Assembly (NCBI RefSeq): GCF_036492425.1
Contig: NZ_AP025293.1
Span: 620,001-684,000, forward strand
Direction of reading: 5' to 3'
From: Persicobacter psychrovividus
GTDB lineage: Bacteria > Bacteroidota > Bacteroidia > Cytophagales > Cyclobacteriaceae
Length of the DNA stretch: 64,000 nucleotides
This document shows, piece by piece, positions 1 to 9,785 of the stretch. Numbering within the stretch: the first letter of the stretch is position 1; each line of letters opens with the position of its first letter. The position numbers were made by a program, and so were the translations under genes. Below the pieces are notes generated by a model. That model ran no database searches. It was not told the origin of the DNA and saw only the letters and a program-made list of their open reading frames with translations.

Positions 1-800
1 TCTGCTACCCCACCTAAAGCTACCAACATTTCTCGTGCTTGATCAGCAGTTGGTATTTGCCAATCAGTTCCCTCAAGCGCTACCATCATTGGCACAACGT
101 CATTGTCATAATGATAAGCATGCCCATATTCTTCTACATAATTGTCTATTTCAGAAAGATTGTTTTCATCCTTATACACCTTCCCGCTATTGGTCGCCGT
201 CTCCATCTTCAAATTCTCCGCCATCCAGATTTGCTCACCGATTTTCACGGTTTTGTAGATATGGTCATCGGTATATTCCCCAAAGGTACCGAGGGTCATG
301 GTGCCAAATTTTCCAATCTCGATTTGGGCATCGGTGGTGCTTTCCTGCTCGGTAGCGTTGGCATCGGTGCTTTCCGCTACGGCACGCAAGGCAAATACTT
401 CCAACATTTGGTCTTTGAACAAGTCGGTGATTTCCGCAGAAATATAGTGGTCGCCTTCCTTGGTCAAGGCAATTTCTTTTTCTTCTTCGCCGATGGTCAC
501 GAATAATTGAGGATCGTCCATCTCTGCATATTCTTTGCCCTCTTCCATCTCGAAGTGCAATTCGAATTGTACCACATCGCTTTCGGTGAACAAATCGGCT
601 TGCTCATTATCAGCAGGATAAGTAGAACGGACGTAATCTTCGGTCACTTCCAAGTGCAGGCTTGGGGTGATTTTTTCTACGGGCTCTTCAATTGGTGGCT
701 CTGGAATAGGATCTGGCTCGGTGGTTTCGCTGGAGCAGGCCACCATTAAAAGTGATGCCATGAGGAAGGCAAATAGTCGGTTGATTGAGATGATTTTCAT
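1..800 (-). CDS. FISUMP-domain lipoprotein, copy 1 (3' end beyond window)
   Basis: The gene runs off the left edge; the ATG at 798-800 is chosen because it matches the ATG of the downstream copy at 3495. The reverse-strand product has a lipoprotein signal peptide ending in a Val-Ala-Cys lipobox, a Glu/Pro-rich linker, a beta-rich stretch of about 150 residues, then a Fibrobacter succinogenes major paralogous (FISUMP) domain starting with VKIGEQIWMAENL. By family this is a surface or periplasm-facing lipoprotein; no substrate or activity is known. The first ~600 nt are very close to copy 2, while the FISUMP part (low coordinates) diverges clearly. The 250 bp upstream are also duplicated almost unchanged. 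Confidence 0.8.
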   Translation of the reverse strand, partial: MKIISINRLFAFLMASLLMVACSSETTEPDPIPEPPIEEPVEKITPSLHLEVTEDYVRSTYPADNEQADLFTESDVVQFELHFEMEEGKEYAEMDDPQLFVTIGEEEKEIALTKEGDHYISAEITDLFKDQMLEVFALRAVAESTDANATEQESTTDAQIEIGKFGTMTLGTFGEYTDDHIYKTVKIGEQIWMAENLKMETATNSGKVYKDENNLSEIDNYVEEYGHAYHYDNDVVPMMVALEGTDWQIPTADQAREMLVALGGVA

Positions 801-2382
801 CAATAAAAGTTTAAGTTTTAATAGTCATACTTACATCACATATCAAATCAAACCACCTTTCCCCGACACTATTATCATGCTTTTCAATATGATATAAATT
901 GTATTCTGCATGAAGATAGTGAGGATAAATATAAATAAAGAAGTTTATCGCGGTAAAATTCCATCTATTTTACAGATCGCCCCTGCTGATGCTTGAGGAG
1001 GGTTGAATATTCTTTTTGATGAACAGGGCTTCCAAAAATAGGGTGGGTTATTGTCGGATTGTACTGCAAACCCTAATTATTGCGCGGTTTTGTATTGTCC
1101 ACAGATGCCACAGATTTCCACGGATTTTGTTTATATAGAAATTTATATTTAACTGGCGCGAGCGTCTCGCTCGTGACCATGTTCTGAATATCATCAGTGG
1201 GTTGGTGTTTTGTTTATTGTCCACAGATGACACAGATTCCCACAGATTTTGTTTGTATGGATATTTATATTATGCCCTTTTCGGAGGGCTGTATTTTGTG
1301 GATTATATTCCCGTTTATGTACTTCGGGTTAAAACCCGAAGCTGTTACAAAATGTACCTTCGGCACAACAGTCCTGAAAGGACTTTTTGTAATAGACATG
1401 GAATTCATTCCATGGAAAAAATAGGCGAGAGCTCAATCAATCTATTATTATATCCCGAAGGGATTACCTATCATAACGAGGGGTAAAACCCCTCGAATTA
1501 TCCCCCCAAAACCCTATCACCCTGAAAGGGTGCAATTCTTTGTTTATATAGAAATTAATATTTAACCGGCGCGAGCGTCTCGCTCGTGACCACCTTCTGA
1601 ATATCATCAGTGGGTTGGTAGACGTTAAAAATAACGTCTCTACGGGGTGGTGCGCTATGCTTGTGTGGTATTTACGGATTGTACCACAATCCCTAATTAT
1701 TGCGTGATCTTTTATTGTCCACAGATGACACAGATTCCCACAGATTTTGTTTGTATGGATATTTATATTATGCCCTTTTCGGAGGGCTGTATTTTGTGGA
1801 TTATTCTCCACGGGTTTTCACCCGAGGCTAATGAAAATGTACCTTCGGCACAACAGTCCTGAAAGGACTTTTTGTAATAGCCATGGAATTCATTCCATGG
1901 AAAAAATAGGCGAGAGCTCAATCAATCTATTATTATATCCCGAAGGGATTACCTATCATAGCGAGGGGTAAAACCCCTCGGATTATCCCCCAAAAACCCT
2001 ATCACCCTGAAAGGGTGCGACTCGTTATTTATATAGAAATTCATATTTAACCGGCGCGAGCGTCCCGCTCGTGACCACCTTCTGAATATCAACAGTGGGT
2101 TGGTGTTTTATTTATTGTCCACAGATGACACAGATTCCCACAGATTTTGCTTATATGGAAATTTATATTTAACTGGCGCGAGCGTCCCGCTCGTGACCAC
2201 CTTCTGAATATCATCAGCGGGTTGTTAGACGTTAAAAATAACGTCTCTACGGGATGATGCACTGCACTTGATGCTATAATTTTTTGTAGATCAAATATCA
2301 AAACAATAGGGGGCTTGGCATATTGCCTGAGCCCCCTGTTGATTTTCAGCTGAAGTGAAAGAATATTATACGCTTCATAATC
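801..2382. repeat. Palindromic repeat field 1 between the two FISUMP genes
   Basis: There is no credible gene here. Bases 801-1060 are the duplicated upstream region of the FISUMP gene. From about 1096 to 2250 the DNA is built of recurring modules. P begins TGTCCACAGATG (1096, 1218, 1716, 2116). G is GGCGCGAGCGTCTCGCTCGT or a one-base variant (1155, 1568, 2053, 2175). R is AGACGTTAAAAATAACGTCT (1620, 2227). L (about 1250-1530 and 1745-2020) packs several hairpins: CTTCGGGTTAAAACCCGAAG, CATGGAAT/ATTCCATG and GAGGGGTAAAACCCCTC. The order is P-G, P-L-G-R, P-L-G, P-G-R. Short open frames in it repeat with the modules and are not taken as genes. Confidence 0.85.
2308..2337 (-). terminator. Intrinsic terminator of FISUMP copy 2
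   Basis: The inverted repeat AGGGGGCT...AGCCCCCT is followed on the reverse strand by a T-rich stretch. It lies about 45 nt past the stop codon of the gene at 2383-3495. Confidence 0.7.
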
Positions 2383-3495
2383 TTATTCTTTTATTAACCT
2401 GATCCCACCATTATTTGAAGCATTTCCTAATACCCTAATTGTATTTTCTTCTGCACGTATAGATCGAGGCTCTGAATTAACTTGTTGTAAATGAATGGTT
2501 AAACGCTGATAAAGCGAATATATTTGAATACGGTTTGGAATGTGTCCTATACCCGATCTTCCATTGCCTTTTAAGCCAAGACCAGAAGAATTATTACCTT
2601 CAAAAGGGCTTTCAAAAGCCCAATACTTTTCATCATCAATCAATACATCATTGGCTATATTTGGATAATTGCTTGCCCAATAACCAGGCTCTTCTGCTAT
2701 TCCGCCTAATGCTTCAAACATTTTTCGTGCTTGATCAGCAGTTGGTACTTGCCAATTAGTTCCTTTAAGTGCCGTCATCAGAGGCACAACGTCATTGTCA
2801 TAATGATAAGCATGTCCATATGCCTCGGCATAATTGACTATTTCAGCAAAACCATTGTCTCCGTCTTCATATACTATTCCATCATGCGTTTCCGTCTCCA
2901 TCTTCAAATTCTCCGCCATCCAGATTTGCTCACCGATTTTCACGGTTTTGTAGATGTGGTTATCGGTATATTCCCCGAAGGTATCGAGGGTCATGGAGCC
3001 GAATTTTCCAATCTCGATTTGGGCATCGGTGGTGGTTTCCTGCTCGGTGGCGTTGGCATCGGTGCTTTCCGCTACGGCACGCAAGGCAAATACTTCCAAC
3101 ATTTGGTCTTTGAACAAGTCGGTGATCTCCGCAGAAATATAGTGGTCGCCCTCCTTGGTCAGGGCAATTTCTTTTTCTTCCTCGCCCATGGTCACAAACA
3201 ATTGAGGATCGTCCATTTCTGCATATTCTTTGCCCTCTTCCACCTCGAAGTGCAATTCGAATTGTACCACATCGCTTTCGGTGAACAAATCGGCTTGCTC
3301 ATTATCAGCAGGATAGGTAGAACGGACGTAATCTTCGACCAGTTCCAAGTGCAGGCTTGGGGTGATTTTTTCTACGGGCTCTTCAATTGGTGGCTCTGGA
3401 ATAGGATCTGGCTCAGTGGTTTCGCTTGAGCAGGCCACCATAAAAAGTGATGCCATGAGGAAGGCAAATAGTCGGTTGATTGAGATGATTTTCAT
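2383..3495 (-). CDS. FISUMP-domain lipoprotein, copy 2 (complete)
   Basis: A 370-residue lipoprotein. The ATG at 3495 is preferred over a TTG one codon upstream. The signal peptide ends in FMVAC (lipobox), followed by a Pro/Glu linker (residues ~23-45). A region of about 140 acidic, beta-rich residues precedes a C-terminal FISUMP domain (~170-370) with the signature VKIGEQIWMAENL and WQVPTADQARKM. FISUMP proteins are abundant in Bacteroidota and Fibrobacter and are surface-associated; their role is unknown. The gene is a paralog of the partial gene at 1-800: lipobox, linker and middle domain are almost the same, while the FISUMP half differs more. Repeat field 2 lies upstream and a terminator lies at 2308-2337. 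Confidence 0.85.
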   Translation of the reverse strand: MKIISINRLFAFLMASLFMVACSSETTEPDPIPEPPIEEPVEKITPSLHLELVEDYVRSTYPADNEQADLFTESDVVQFELHFEVEEGKEYAEMDDPQLFVTMGEEEKEIALTKEGDHYISAEITDLFKDQMLEVFALRAVAESTDANATEQETTTDAQIEIGKFGSMTLDTFGEYTDNHIYKTVKIGEQIWMAENLKMETETHDGIVYEDGDNGFAEIVNYAEAYGHAYHYDNDVVPLMTALKGTNWQVPTADQARKMFEALGGIAEEPGYWASNYPNIANDVLIDDEKYWAFESPFEGNNSSGLGLKGNGRSGIGHIPNRIQIYSLYQRLTIHLQQVNSEPRSIRAEENTIRVLGNASNNGGIRLIKE

Positions 3496-5159
3496 CAATA
3501 AAAGTTTAAGTTTTAATAGTCATACTTACATCACATATCAAATCAAACCACCTTTCCCCGACACTATTATCATGCTTTTCAATATGATATAAATTGTATT
3601 CTGCATAAAGATAGTGAGGATAAATATAAATAAAGAAGTTTATCGCGGTAAAATTCCATCTATTTTACAGATCGCCCCTGCTGATGCTTGAGGAGGGTTG
3701 AATATTCTTTTTGATGAAAAGGGCTTTCAAAAATTGGGTGGGTTATTGTCGGGTTGTACTGCAATCCCTAATTATTGCGCGGTTTTGTATTGTCCACAGA
3801 TTTCCACGGATTTTGTTTATATGGATATTTATATTTAACTGGCGCGCGCGTCCCGCTCGTGACCACGTTTTGAAAATCATCAGTGGGTTGATGTTTTATT
3901 TATTGTCCACAGATGACACAGATTTCCACAGATTTTGTTTGTATGGATATTTATATTATGCCCTTTTCGGAGGTCTGTATTTTGTGGATTATTCTCCACG
4001 GGTTTTCACCCGAGGCTAATGAAAATGTACCTTCGGCACATCAGTCCTGAAAGGACTTTTTGTAATAGCCATGGAATTCATTCCATGGAAAAAATAGGCG
4101 AGAGCTCAATCAATCTATTATTATATCCCGAAGGGATTACCTATCATAACGAGGGGTAAAACCCCTCGAATTATCCCCGCAAAACCCTATCACCCTGAAA
4201 GGGTGCAATTCTTTGTTTATATAGAAATTTATATTTAACTGGCGCGAGCGTCCCGCTCGTGACCACGTTCTGAAAATCATCAGTGGGTTGGTAGACGTTA
4301 AAAATAACGTCTCTACGGGGTGGTGCGCTATGCTTGTGTGGTATTTACGGATTGTACTGCAAACCTTAATTATTGCGCGGTTTTGTATTGTCCACAGATG
4401 ACACAGATTTCCACGGATTTTGTTTAGATGAATATTTATATTGCGCCCTTTTCAGAGGTCTGTATTTTGTGGATTGTTTTCCCGTTTATGTACTTCGGGT
4501 TAAAACCCGAAGCTGTTACAAAATGTACCTTCGGCACATCAGTCCTGAAGGGACTTTTTGGAATAACCATGGAATTCATTCCATGGTAAAAATAGGCGTG
4601 AGCTCAAACGATCTATTTTAATACCCCGAAGGGATTACCTATCATAGCGAGGGGTAAAACCCCTCGGATTATCCCCCCAAAACCCTTTCACCCTGAAAGG
4701 GTGCAATTCTTTGTTTATGTAGAAATTTATATTTAACCGGCGCGAGCGTCCCGCTCGTGACCACGTTCTGAATATCATCAGTGGGTTGGTAGACGTTAAA
4801 AATAACGTCTCTACGGGGTGGTGCGCTATGCTTGTGTGGTATTTACGGATTGTACTGCAAACCTTAATTATTGCGCGGTTTTGTATTGTCCACAGATGAC
4901 ACAGATTTCCACGGATTTTGTTTATATGTAAATTTATATTTAACTGGCGCGAGCGTCTCGCTCGTGCCCACCTTCTGAATGTCATCAGTGGGTTGGTAGA
5001 CGTTAAAAATAACGTCTCTACGGGATGACGCGCTTGTGTGTATCCAAGGTTGCGCTATTGACGGGTTGCCGCATGGCGGAAATTCTGGGCAAAAAAAAGC
5101 CACGAGTGAAATATGCTCGTGGCTCAAATGTAGTGTTACGGTTTGGTATAGTTGATTGA
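3496..5159. repeat. Palindromic repeat field 2 upstream of FISUMP copy 2
   Basis: Bases 3496-3755 duplicate 801-1060. The rest repeats the modules of field 1. P is at 3791, 3904, 4389 and 4887; G at 3841, 4241, 4739 and 4945; R at 4293, 4791 and 4998; L at about 3940-4210 and 4430-4690, with the CCATGGAAT/ATTCCATGG hairpin at 4069 and 4567. The order is P-G, P-L-G-R, P-L-G-R, P-G-R, nearly the same as field 1. Gene plus field therefore form a tandem duplication of about 2.7 kb. No coding gene is supported inside. Confidence 0.85.
5091..5123 (-). terminator. Terminator of RND efflux operon 1
   Basis: The inverted repeat GCCACGAG/CTCGTGGC (5099-5123) is followed on the reverse strand by a run of eight T. 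It lies 37 nt past the stop of the outer-membrane factor gene. Confidence 0.85.
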
Positions 5160-6605
5160 TTAGTTCTCTTGTTGAGCGGCCTGCTCTGCTGCTTGCTGCT
5201 CTTCCTGACTCATCCAGCCTCCACCCAAAACTTTGTACAGCTCAACATAGCTCGAAAGCAGTTGCTGTGCCGTTTGTGCGTATTCAAGGCGGGCATTAAA
5301 ATACTGTCGCTGTTGCTCCAGATACTCCAGATAGGAAGTCATTCCTTTGTCGTAACGCTCCCGCGAAAGGTATTCCGCATTGGCCGCAGCCACGACATTG
5401 TCCTGACGTGCCTGAATTTCTTCTTTCAGCGTCGAGATCGTGATCAGGGCATCCTCCACTTCACGGAAGGCTCCCAATACTGTCGCCTCGTAGTTCAGCA
5501 CAGATTCATCACGCTTCAATCTTTCAATATCCGCCTGATTTTTCAGCTGCCCCCATTGGAATAAAGGCGCGGTAAATCCACCACCAACACTCCACAACGG
5601 CCCTCCGGCAGTCAGGGAAGTCAGTTCATTGCTTGCCCCGCCGATCAGTCCTGTAAGGCTGATGCTTGGCAGTCGGTTGGCATTGGCTGCCCCCACCAGG
5701 GCATGTTGCGCAATCACCTGCTGCTCCGTAGCCAGGATGTCTGGGCGTCGCTGAAGCAAGTCGCTTGGCAATCCTGTAGGGATTTCCATTTGGGCTTTTT
5801 GATCCGCCAGCAGTTTCCCAACCTGAATTTCGCCCGGTGCCTGTCCGAGTAAGACACTCAACAGGTTTTCCTGGCGCGCCACACTTCTTTTGAAGACGGG
5901 CACCGAAGTGGCTGCAATTGCCCGCTGAATTTCCGCCTGATTGACATCAATCTCAGGGATTAGCCCACGATCGAAACGCTGACGGAGGATGTTCAGGCTG
6001 CTGTCCCTGGAGTTCAGGGTGGCCGTTGCAATCTCCAGGCGAGCTTTTTCCTGCAACAGCAGGAAGTAGTTCTGTGCAATATTGGAAACCAGCTGCAACT
6101 GAATATTTCTCAGGGTATATTCCGAAGCCAGGTACTGTGCCTTGGCGGCTTCAGAAAGGCTCTGGTATTTCCCCCAGAAATCCAGCTCCCAGCTTGCGTT
6201 GCCGGTAATGCTGAAATTATTGTTTACCGAGCCCAAACCGAGCTGGTCAAAACGCAGCCCGCTCACGCTGTTTCCGCGGGTAGCAGTACCATTGGCGCTG
6301 AATTTAGGCAGAAATTCCGCATTCTGAATTTTGACGGTTTTCTGCGCCTGCTCCAGTCGTTTTACGGCAATGCGCACATCGTAACTGTTGCCCAGTCCGG
6401 TAGCAATGAGGGTATCGAGCTGAGGGTCATCGAAGAGCTCCCACCAGCCGATATTAACCACCGAATCCTGAGGCTGTTGCTGTGCATCGAAACGGAAAGC
6501 CGAAGGCATCGGCATCTCCGTTCCTTCAAAAGGTTTCCGCAGCTTACATCCATAAGCCACCATCATCACCAGAAGAAATAAAATTAGAGGTTTTATCGCT
6601 TTCAT
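5160..6605 (-). CDS. Outer-membrane factor lipoprotein of RND efflux system 1 (TolC/OprM family)
   Basis: A 481-residue TolC/NodT-family outer-membrane channel, close to the usual OprM length. The signal peptide ends in VAYGC, so the N-terminus is probably lipidated. Two OEP repeats follow (roughly residues 60-250 and 270-465), with the internal landmarks GNASWELDFWGKYQSL and LLQRRPDI. The protein should form the trimeric outer-membrane barrel and periplasmic alpha-tunnel that receives substrates from the pump encoded just upstream (5-nt gap). It is the last gene of the operon and is followed by a strong terminator. The C-terminus is Glu/Gln/Ala-rich. Substrate range cannot be read from sequence. 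Confidence 0.92.
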   Translation of the reverse strand: MKAIKPLILFLLVMMVAYGCKLRKPFEGTEMPMPSAFRFDAQQQPQDSVVNIGWWELFDDPQLDTLIATGLGNSYDVRIAVKRLEQAQKTVKIQNAEFLPKFSANGTATRGNSVSGLRFDQLGLGSVNNNFSITGNASWELDFWGKYQSLSEAAKAQYLASEYTLRNIQLQLVSNIAQNYFLLLQEKARLEIATATLNSRDSSLNILRQRFDRGLIPEIDVNQAEIQRAIAATSVPVFKRSVARQENLLSVLLGQAPGEIQVGKLLADQKAQMEIPTGLPSDLLQRRPDILATEQQVIAQHALVGAANANRLPSISLTGLIGGASNELTSLTAGGPLWSVGGGFTAPLFQWGQLKNQADIERLKRDESVLNYEATVLGAFREVEDALITISTLKEEIQARQDNVVAAANAEYLSRERYDKGMTSYLEYLEQQRQYFNARLEYAQTAQQLLSSYVELYKVLGGGWMSQEEQQAAEQAAQQEN

Positions 6606-6610
6606 ATTTA

Positions 6611-9600
6611 TTAAGATTCAGGGGCTGAAAGTTTATTGTTTTTCGCATCGCGCTTTTCCTCATATTTCCCGAGTCGGCCAATAAGGATAAAGAGCATCGG
6701 GTAGAAAAATACCCCAAGCACCGTAGCGAAGGTCATTCCGCCGAGCAGGGTCATGCCCATTACTTTCCGGGATTCTGCCCCTGCCCCGGATGCCAATATC
6801 AATGGCAAAATACCGAGGATAAACGAGAAGGCAGTCATCAGGATTGGACGGAAACGCAACCTTGCCGATTCCATTGCGGCATCGTAAAGGCTGAGCCCTT
6901 CGTCAAACTTCAGCTTGGCAAACTCGACGATCAGAATGGCATTTTTTGCGGCCATGGCAATCAGCATCACCAGGGAAATCTGCGCAAAGACGTTGTTCTC
7001 GTAGGAGCCAGAAAATAGTCGGGCAAACCACAGCAAGAACAGGGCGCCAAATACGGCAAATGGCGTTCCGAGCAAAATACTCATCGGCAGGGTCCAGCTT
7101 TCATACTGTGCCGCCAGAATCAGGAATACAAAGAGCAATGAAAAGGCGAATACGCCCATCAGCGACCCTGAAGCCTGTTTTTCCTGATACGACATCCCGT
7201 TCCATGCCAGCTGCATATCATCAGAAAGCACTTCTTTTGCCACTTCCTCCACCACTGCCAAAGCTTCCGAAGAAGTAAAGCCAGGTGCCGGAGAACCGGT
7301 AATTTCTACTGATCGGTAAAGGTTGAATCGATAGGTAAACTCTGGCCCTGTGATCTCCTTGACAGTCACGAGGGTTGAAAGTGGCACCTGATCGCCATGC
7401 TTATTTTTGACATAAAACATCTCCAGCCCTTCCTGATTATTCCTATACTCGGGCTCGGCCTGAATATAAGCTTTATAGAGTCGCCCGAAACGGTTGAAGT
7501 CATTCACATAAGCACCACCGAGAAAGGCCCCGAAGGTACTGTAGACATCCTCAAGGGCTACCCCTGTTTTCAGGATTTTATCGGTATCAATATCGACATA
7601 TTTCTGAGGAACGGCCGCCTGATAAGTGGTAAAGGCCGAAGCAATTTCCGGACGGGCATTCAGTGCCTGAATGAACTTCATGGACTGTGCGGCCAGGAAT
7701 TCGGGCGTATTCCCCATACGGTCCTGCAACATCACCGAGAAACCGGAACCGTTACCCAGACCAGGAATGGCCGGCGGACCGAAGGCAAAGACCTGCCCCT
7801 CGATAATCTGTGACATCAGCAAACCATTAACATGGCGGACAACCTCTGCCGCTGTGCGCTCACGCTGATCCCAGTCTTTGAGGGTAACGAACATGAAACC
7901 GGCATTGGAAGACATGGAGCCCGACAGCAGGGAGAATCCCGTGGCGGTGGTCACCATTTCTACTTCCGGCACTTGCGCCACAATTTGTTCCACTTTTTTG
8001 GCGACAACATCTGAACGCTGCAAGGAGGCGGCATTGGGCAGCTGCATATTGACGAAGAAATAGCCCATATCTTCTTCAGGGATAAATCCGCCGGGTACCA
8101 TCTTGCCGAAAATTCCTGCTGCAATCACACTGATGCCAATAAAGACCACCCCACGCTTGATTTTGCGGCCGATGATTCTTGTAAAAGAGGTATACCCTTC
8201 GGTAGATTTATCAAATGCGACATTGAATTTATCGAAAAATTTCCCGAGAGGTCCCTTGACTTTTTCTGGCTTCTTCAATAATACTGAACACAAAGCGGGG
8301 CTGAGGGTCAGGGCGTTTACAGAAGAAAACAATACCGAAACGGCTACGGTAATGGCAAACTGCTGGTACAGTCGGCCGGTAATACCTGCCATGCCCGCTA
8401 CGGGAATAAATACGGCAACCAACACGAGGGTGGTGGCAATCACAGGAGCGGTTACTTCTTTCATGGCCTGGCTGGTGGCTGTTTTGGCATCCATACCATT
8501 TTCCATGTTTACCTGCACGGTCTCGACCACCACAATGGCATCATCCACCACAATACCAATGGCAAGCACCAGTCCGAGCAACGACAATACGTTGATCGTG
8601 AAGCCCAACATTGGGAAAAGAATAAATGCCCCTACCAACGATACCGGAATGGCAATGGTCGGGATCAGGGTAGCACGCCAGTCCTGAATAAAGATATACA
8701 CCACCAATACCACCAATAGCAAGGCGATAATCAGGGTTTCGATAATCTCATCAATACCTGCTGTAATTGGCTTGGTGGTATCCAGTGAAACGGTGTGTTT
8801 CATGCCCGTTGGATAGCGCTCAGAGAGCTTGTCCATAGTAGCATTTACCTGTTCAGCCAAAGTTACGGCATTGGAGCCCGGCGCCTGATAAAGGGCGATA
8901 ATTCCGGCAGGCGATCCATTAAGTCGGGTGAAAGAGGAGTAGGTTTCTACGCCGAGTTCCACTCTTGCCACATCCTTAATGCGTACTTCACTGCCATCTG
9001 GGTTGGTCCGCACTACAATATCACCAAACTCTTCTTCGGTTTGCAGACGGTCTGGCAGGCGGACAGTATAGGTGAATTCCGTACCTGCAGGAGCAGGCTC
9101 GGCACCAAATTTACCACCGGGCACAATGATGTTCTGCGAGCGGATGGCGTTGGTAAGCTCAGGAATACTGATCCCCATTTTGGCCAGCAAATCAGGCTTT
9201 ACCCAGATTCTCATCGAGTAATCCGAGGCACCAAGAATGTTCACACGGCCAATCCCTTTAATTCGGGCCAGCTCATCTTTAATATTGATCAGGGCATAGT
9301 TACCCAAAAATTGCTGATCATAACGGTCACCGTCTGAATGCAGGGTGATCAACATCAGAATATTCGGCAAAGATTTTTCAGTGGTTACCCCGTAACGCTT
9401 CACATCCTCGGGCAATTTTGCGGTGGCTGCGGAAACACGGTTTTGGGTAAATACGGTGTTCAGGTCGGGATCTGTACCGACATCAAAAGAGACGTCAATC
9501 GACATGGTTCCATCATTGGAGTTGGTCGATTTCATGTAGATCATATTATCTACCCCATTGATCTGCTGCTCCAGTGGTGCAGCCACCGAGTTCTCCACAC

Positions 9601-9778
9601 TCAGCGCATTGGCACCAGTGTAAGTTGCTCGTACCTGCACAATCGGAGGGGTCAGGTTGGGGTACTGCTCAACGGGCAGCCCTTGCATAGAAACAAGGCC
9701 AACCACGACAATGATGATGGCGATCACCATCGCCATTACCGGTCGCTTTACGAAGAAATGCTGTTCCTTCAAATTCAT
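6611..9778 (-). CDS. RND multidrug efflux pump, inner-membrane subunit 1 (AcrB/MexB, HAE1 type)
   Basis: A 1055-residue proton-driven RND transporter with the typical layout: TM1 at residues 11-30, a large periplasmic porter loop, TM2-7, a second porter/docking loop and TM8-12. The proton-relay Asp pair lies in GIVVDDAIVVVE (about residues 412-413). The N-terminus NLKEQHFFVKRPVMAMVIAI is characteristic of hydrophobe/amphiphile efflux pumps rather than metal pumps. It works as a trimer with the adaptor (7-nt gap upstream) and the outer-membrane factor (5-nt gap downstream). It is clearly paralogous to the pump at 40913-44044 but only moderately similar, so this is not a recent duplication. No regulator gene adjoins the operon. 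Confidence 0.95.
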   Translation of the reverse strand: MNLKEQHFFVKRPVMAMVIAIIIVVVGLVSMQGLPVEQYPNLTPPIVQVRATYTGANALSVENSVAAPLEQQINGVDNMIYMKSTNSNDGTMSIDVSFDVGTDPDLNTVFTQNRVSAATAKLPEDVKRYGVTTEKSLPNILMLITLHSDGDRYDQQFLGNYALINIKDELARIKGIGRVNILGASDYSMRIWVKPDLLAKMGISIPELTNAIRSQNIIVPGGKFGAEPAPAGTEFTYTVRLPDRLQTEEEFGDIVVRTNPDGSEVRIKDVARVELGVETYSSFTRLNGSPAGIIALYQAPGSNAVTLAEQVNATMDKLSERYPTGMKHTVSLDTTKPITAGIDEIIETLIIALLLVVLVVYIFIQDWRATLIPTIAIPVSLVGAFILFPMLGFTINVLSLLGLVLAIGIVVDDAIVVVETVQVNMENGMDAKTATSQAMKEVTAPVIATTLVLVAVFIPVAGMAGITGRLYQQFAITVAVSVLFSSVNALTLSPALCSVLLKKPEKVKGPLGKFFDKFNVAFDKSTEGYTSFTRIIGRKIKRGVVFIGISVIAAGIFGKMVPGGFIPEEDMGYFFVNMQLPNAASLQRSDVVAKKVEQIVAQVPEVEMVTTATGFSLLSGSMSSNAGFMFVTLKDWDQRERTAAEVVRHVNGLLMSQIIEGQVFAFGPPAIPGLGNGSGFSVMLQDRMGNTPEFLAAQSMKFIQALNARPEIASAFTTYQAAVPQKYVDIDTDKILKTGVALEDVYSTFGAFLGGAYVNDFNRFGRLYKAYIQAEPEYRNNQEGLEMFYVKNKHGDQVPLSTLVTVKEITGPEFTYRFNLYRSVEITGSPAPGFTSSEALAVVEEVAKEVLSDDMQLAWNGMSYQEKQASGSLMGVFAFSLLFVFLILAAQYESWTLPMSILLGTPFAVFGALFLLWFARLFSGSYENNVFAQISLVMLIAMAAKNAILIVEFAKLKFDEGLSLYDAAMESARLRFRPILMTAFSFILGILPLILASGAGAESRKVMGMTLLGGMTFATVLGVFFYPMLFILIGRLGKYEEKRDAKNNKLSAPES

Positions 9779-9785
9779 AGAGGCC

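Noticed and set aside
35-749. Forward frames opposite the FISUMP gene (106, 155 and 80 codons)
   Set aside because: Antisense shadows of the reverse-strand lipoprotein gene; the same shadows recur opposite copy 2.
1197-4621. Several 70-100 residue forward frames ending in near-identical sequences (for example INLLLYPEGITYHNEG)
   Set aside because: They arise from the L repeat module, recur with it, shift frames between copies, and lack protein-like composition.
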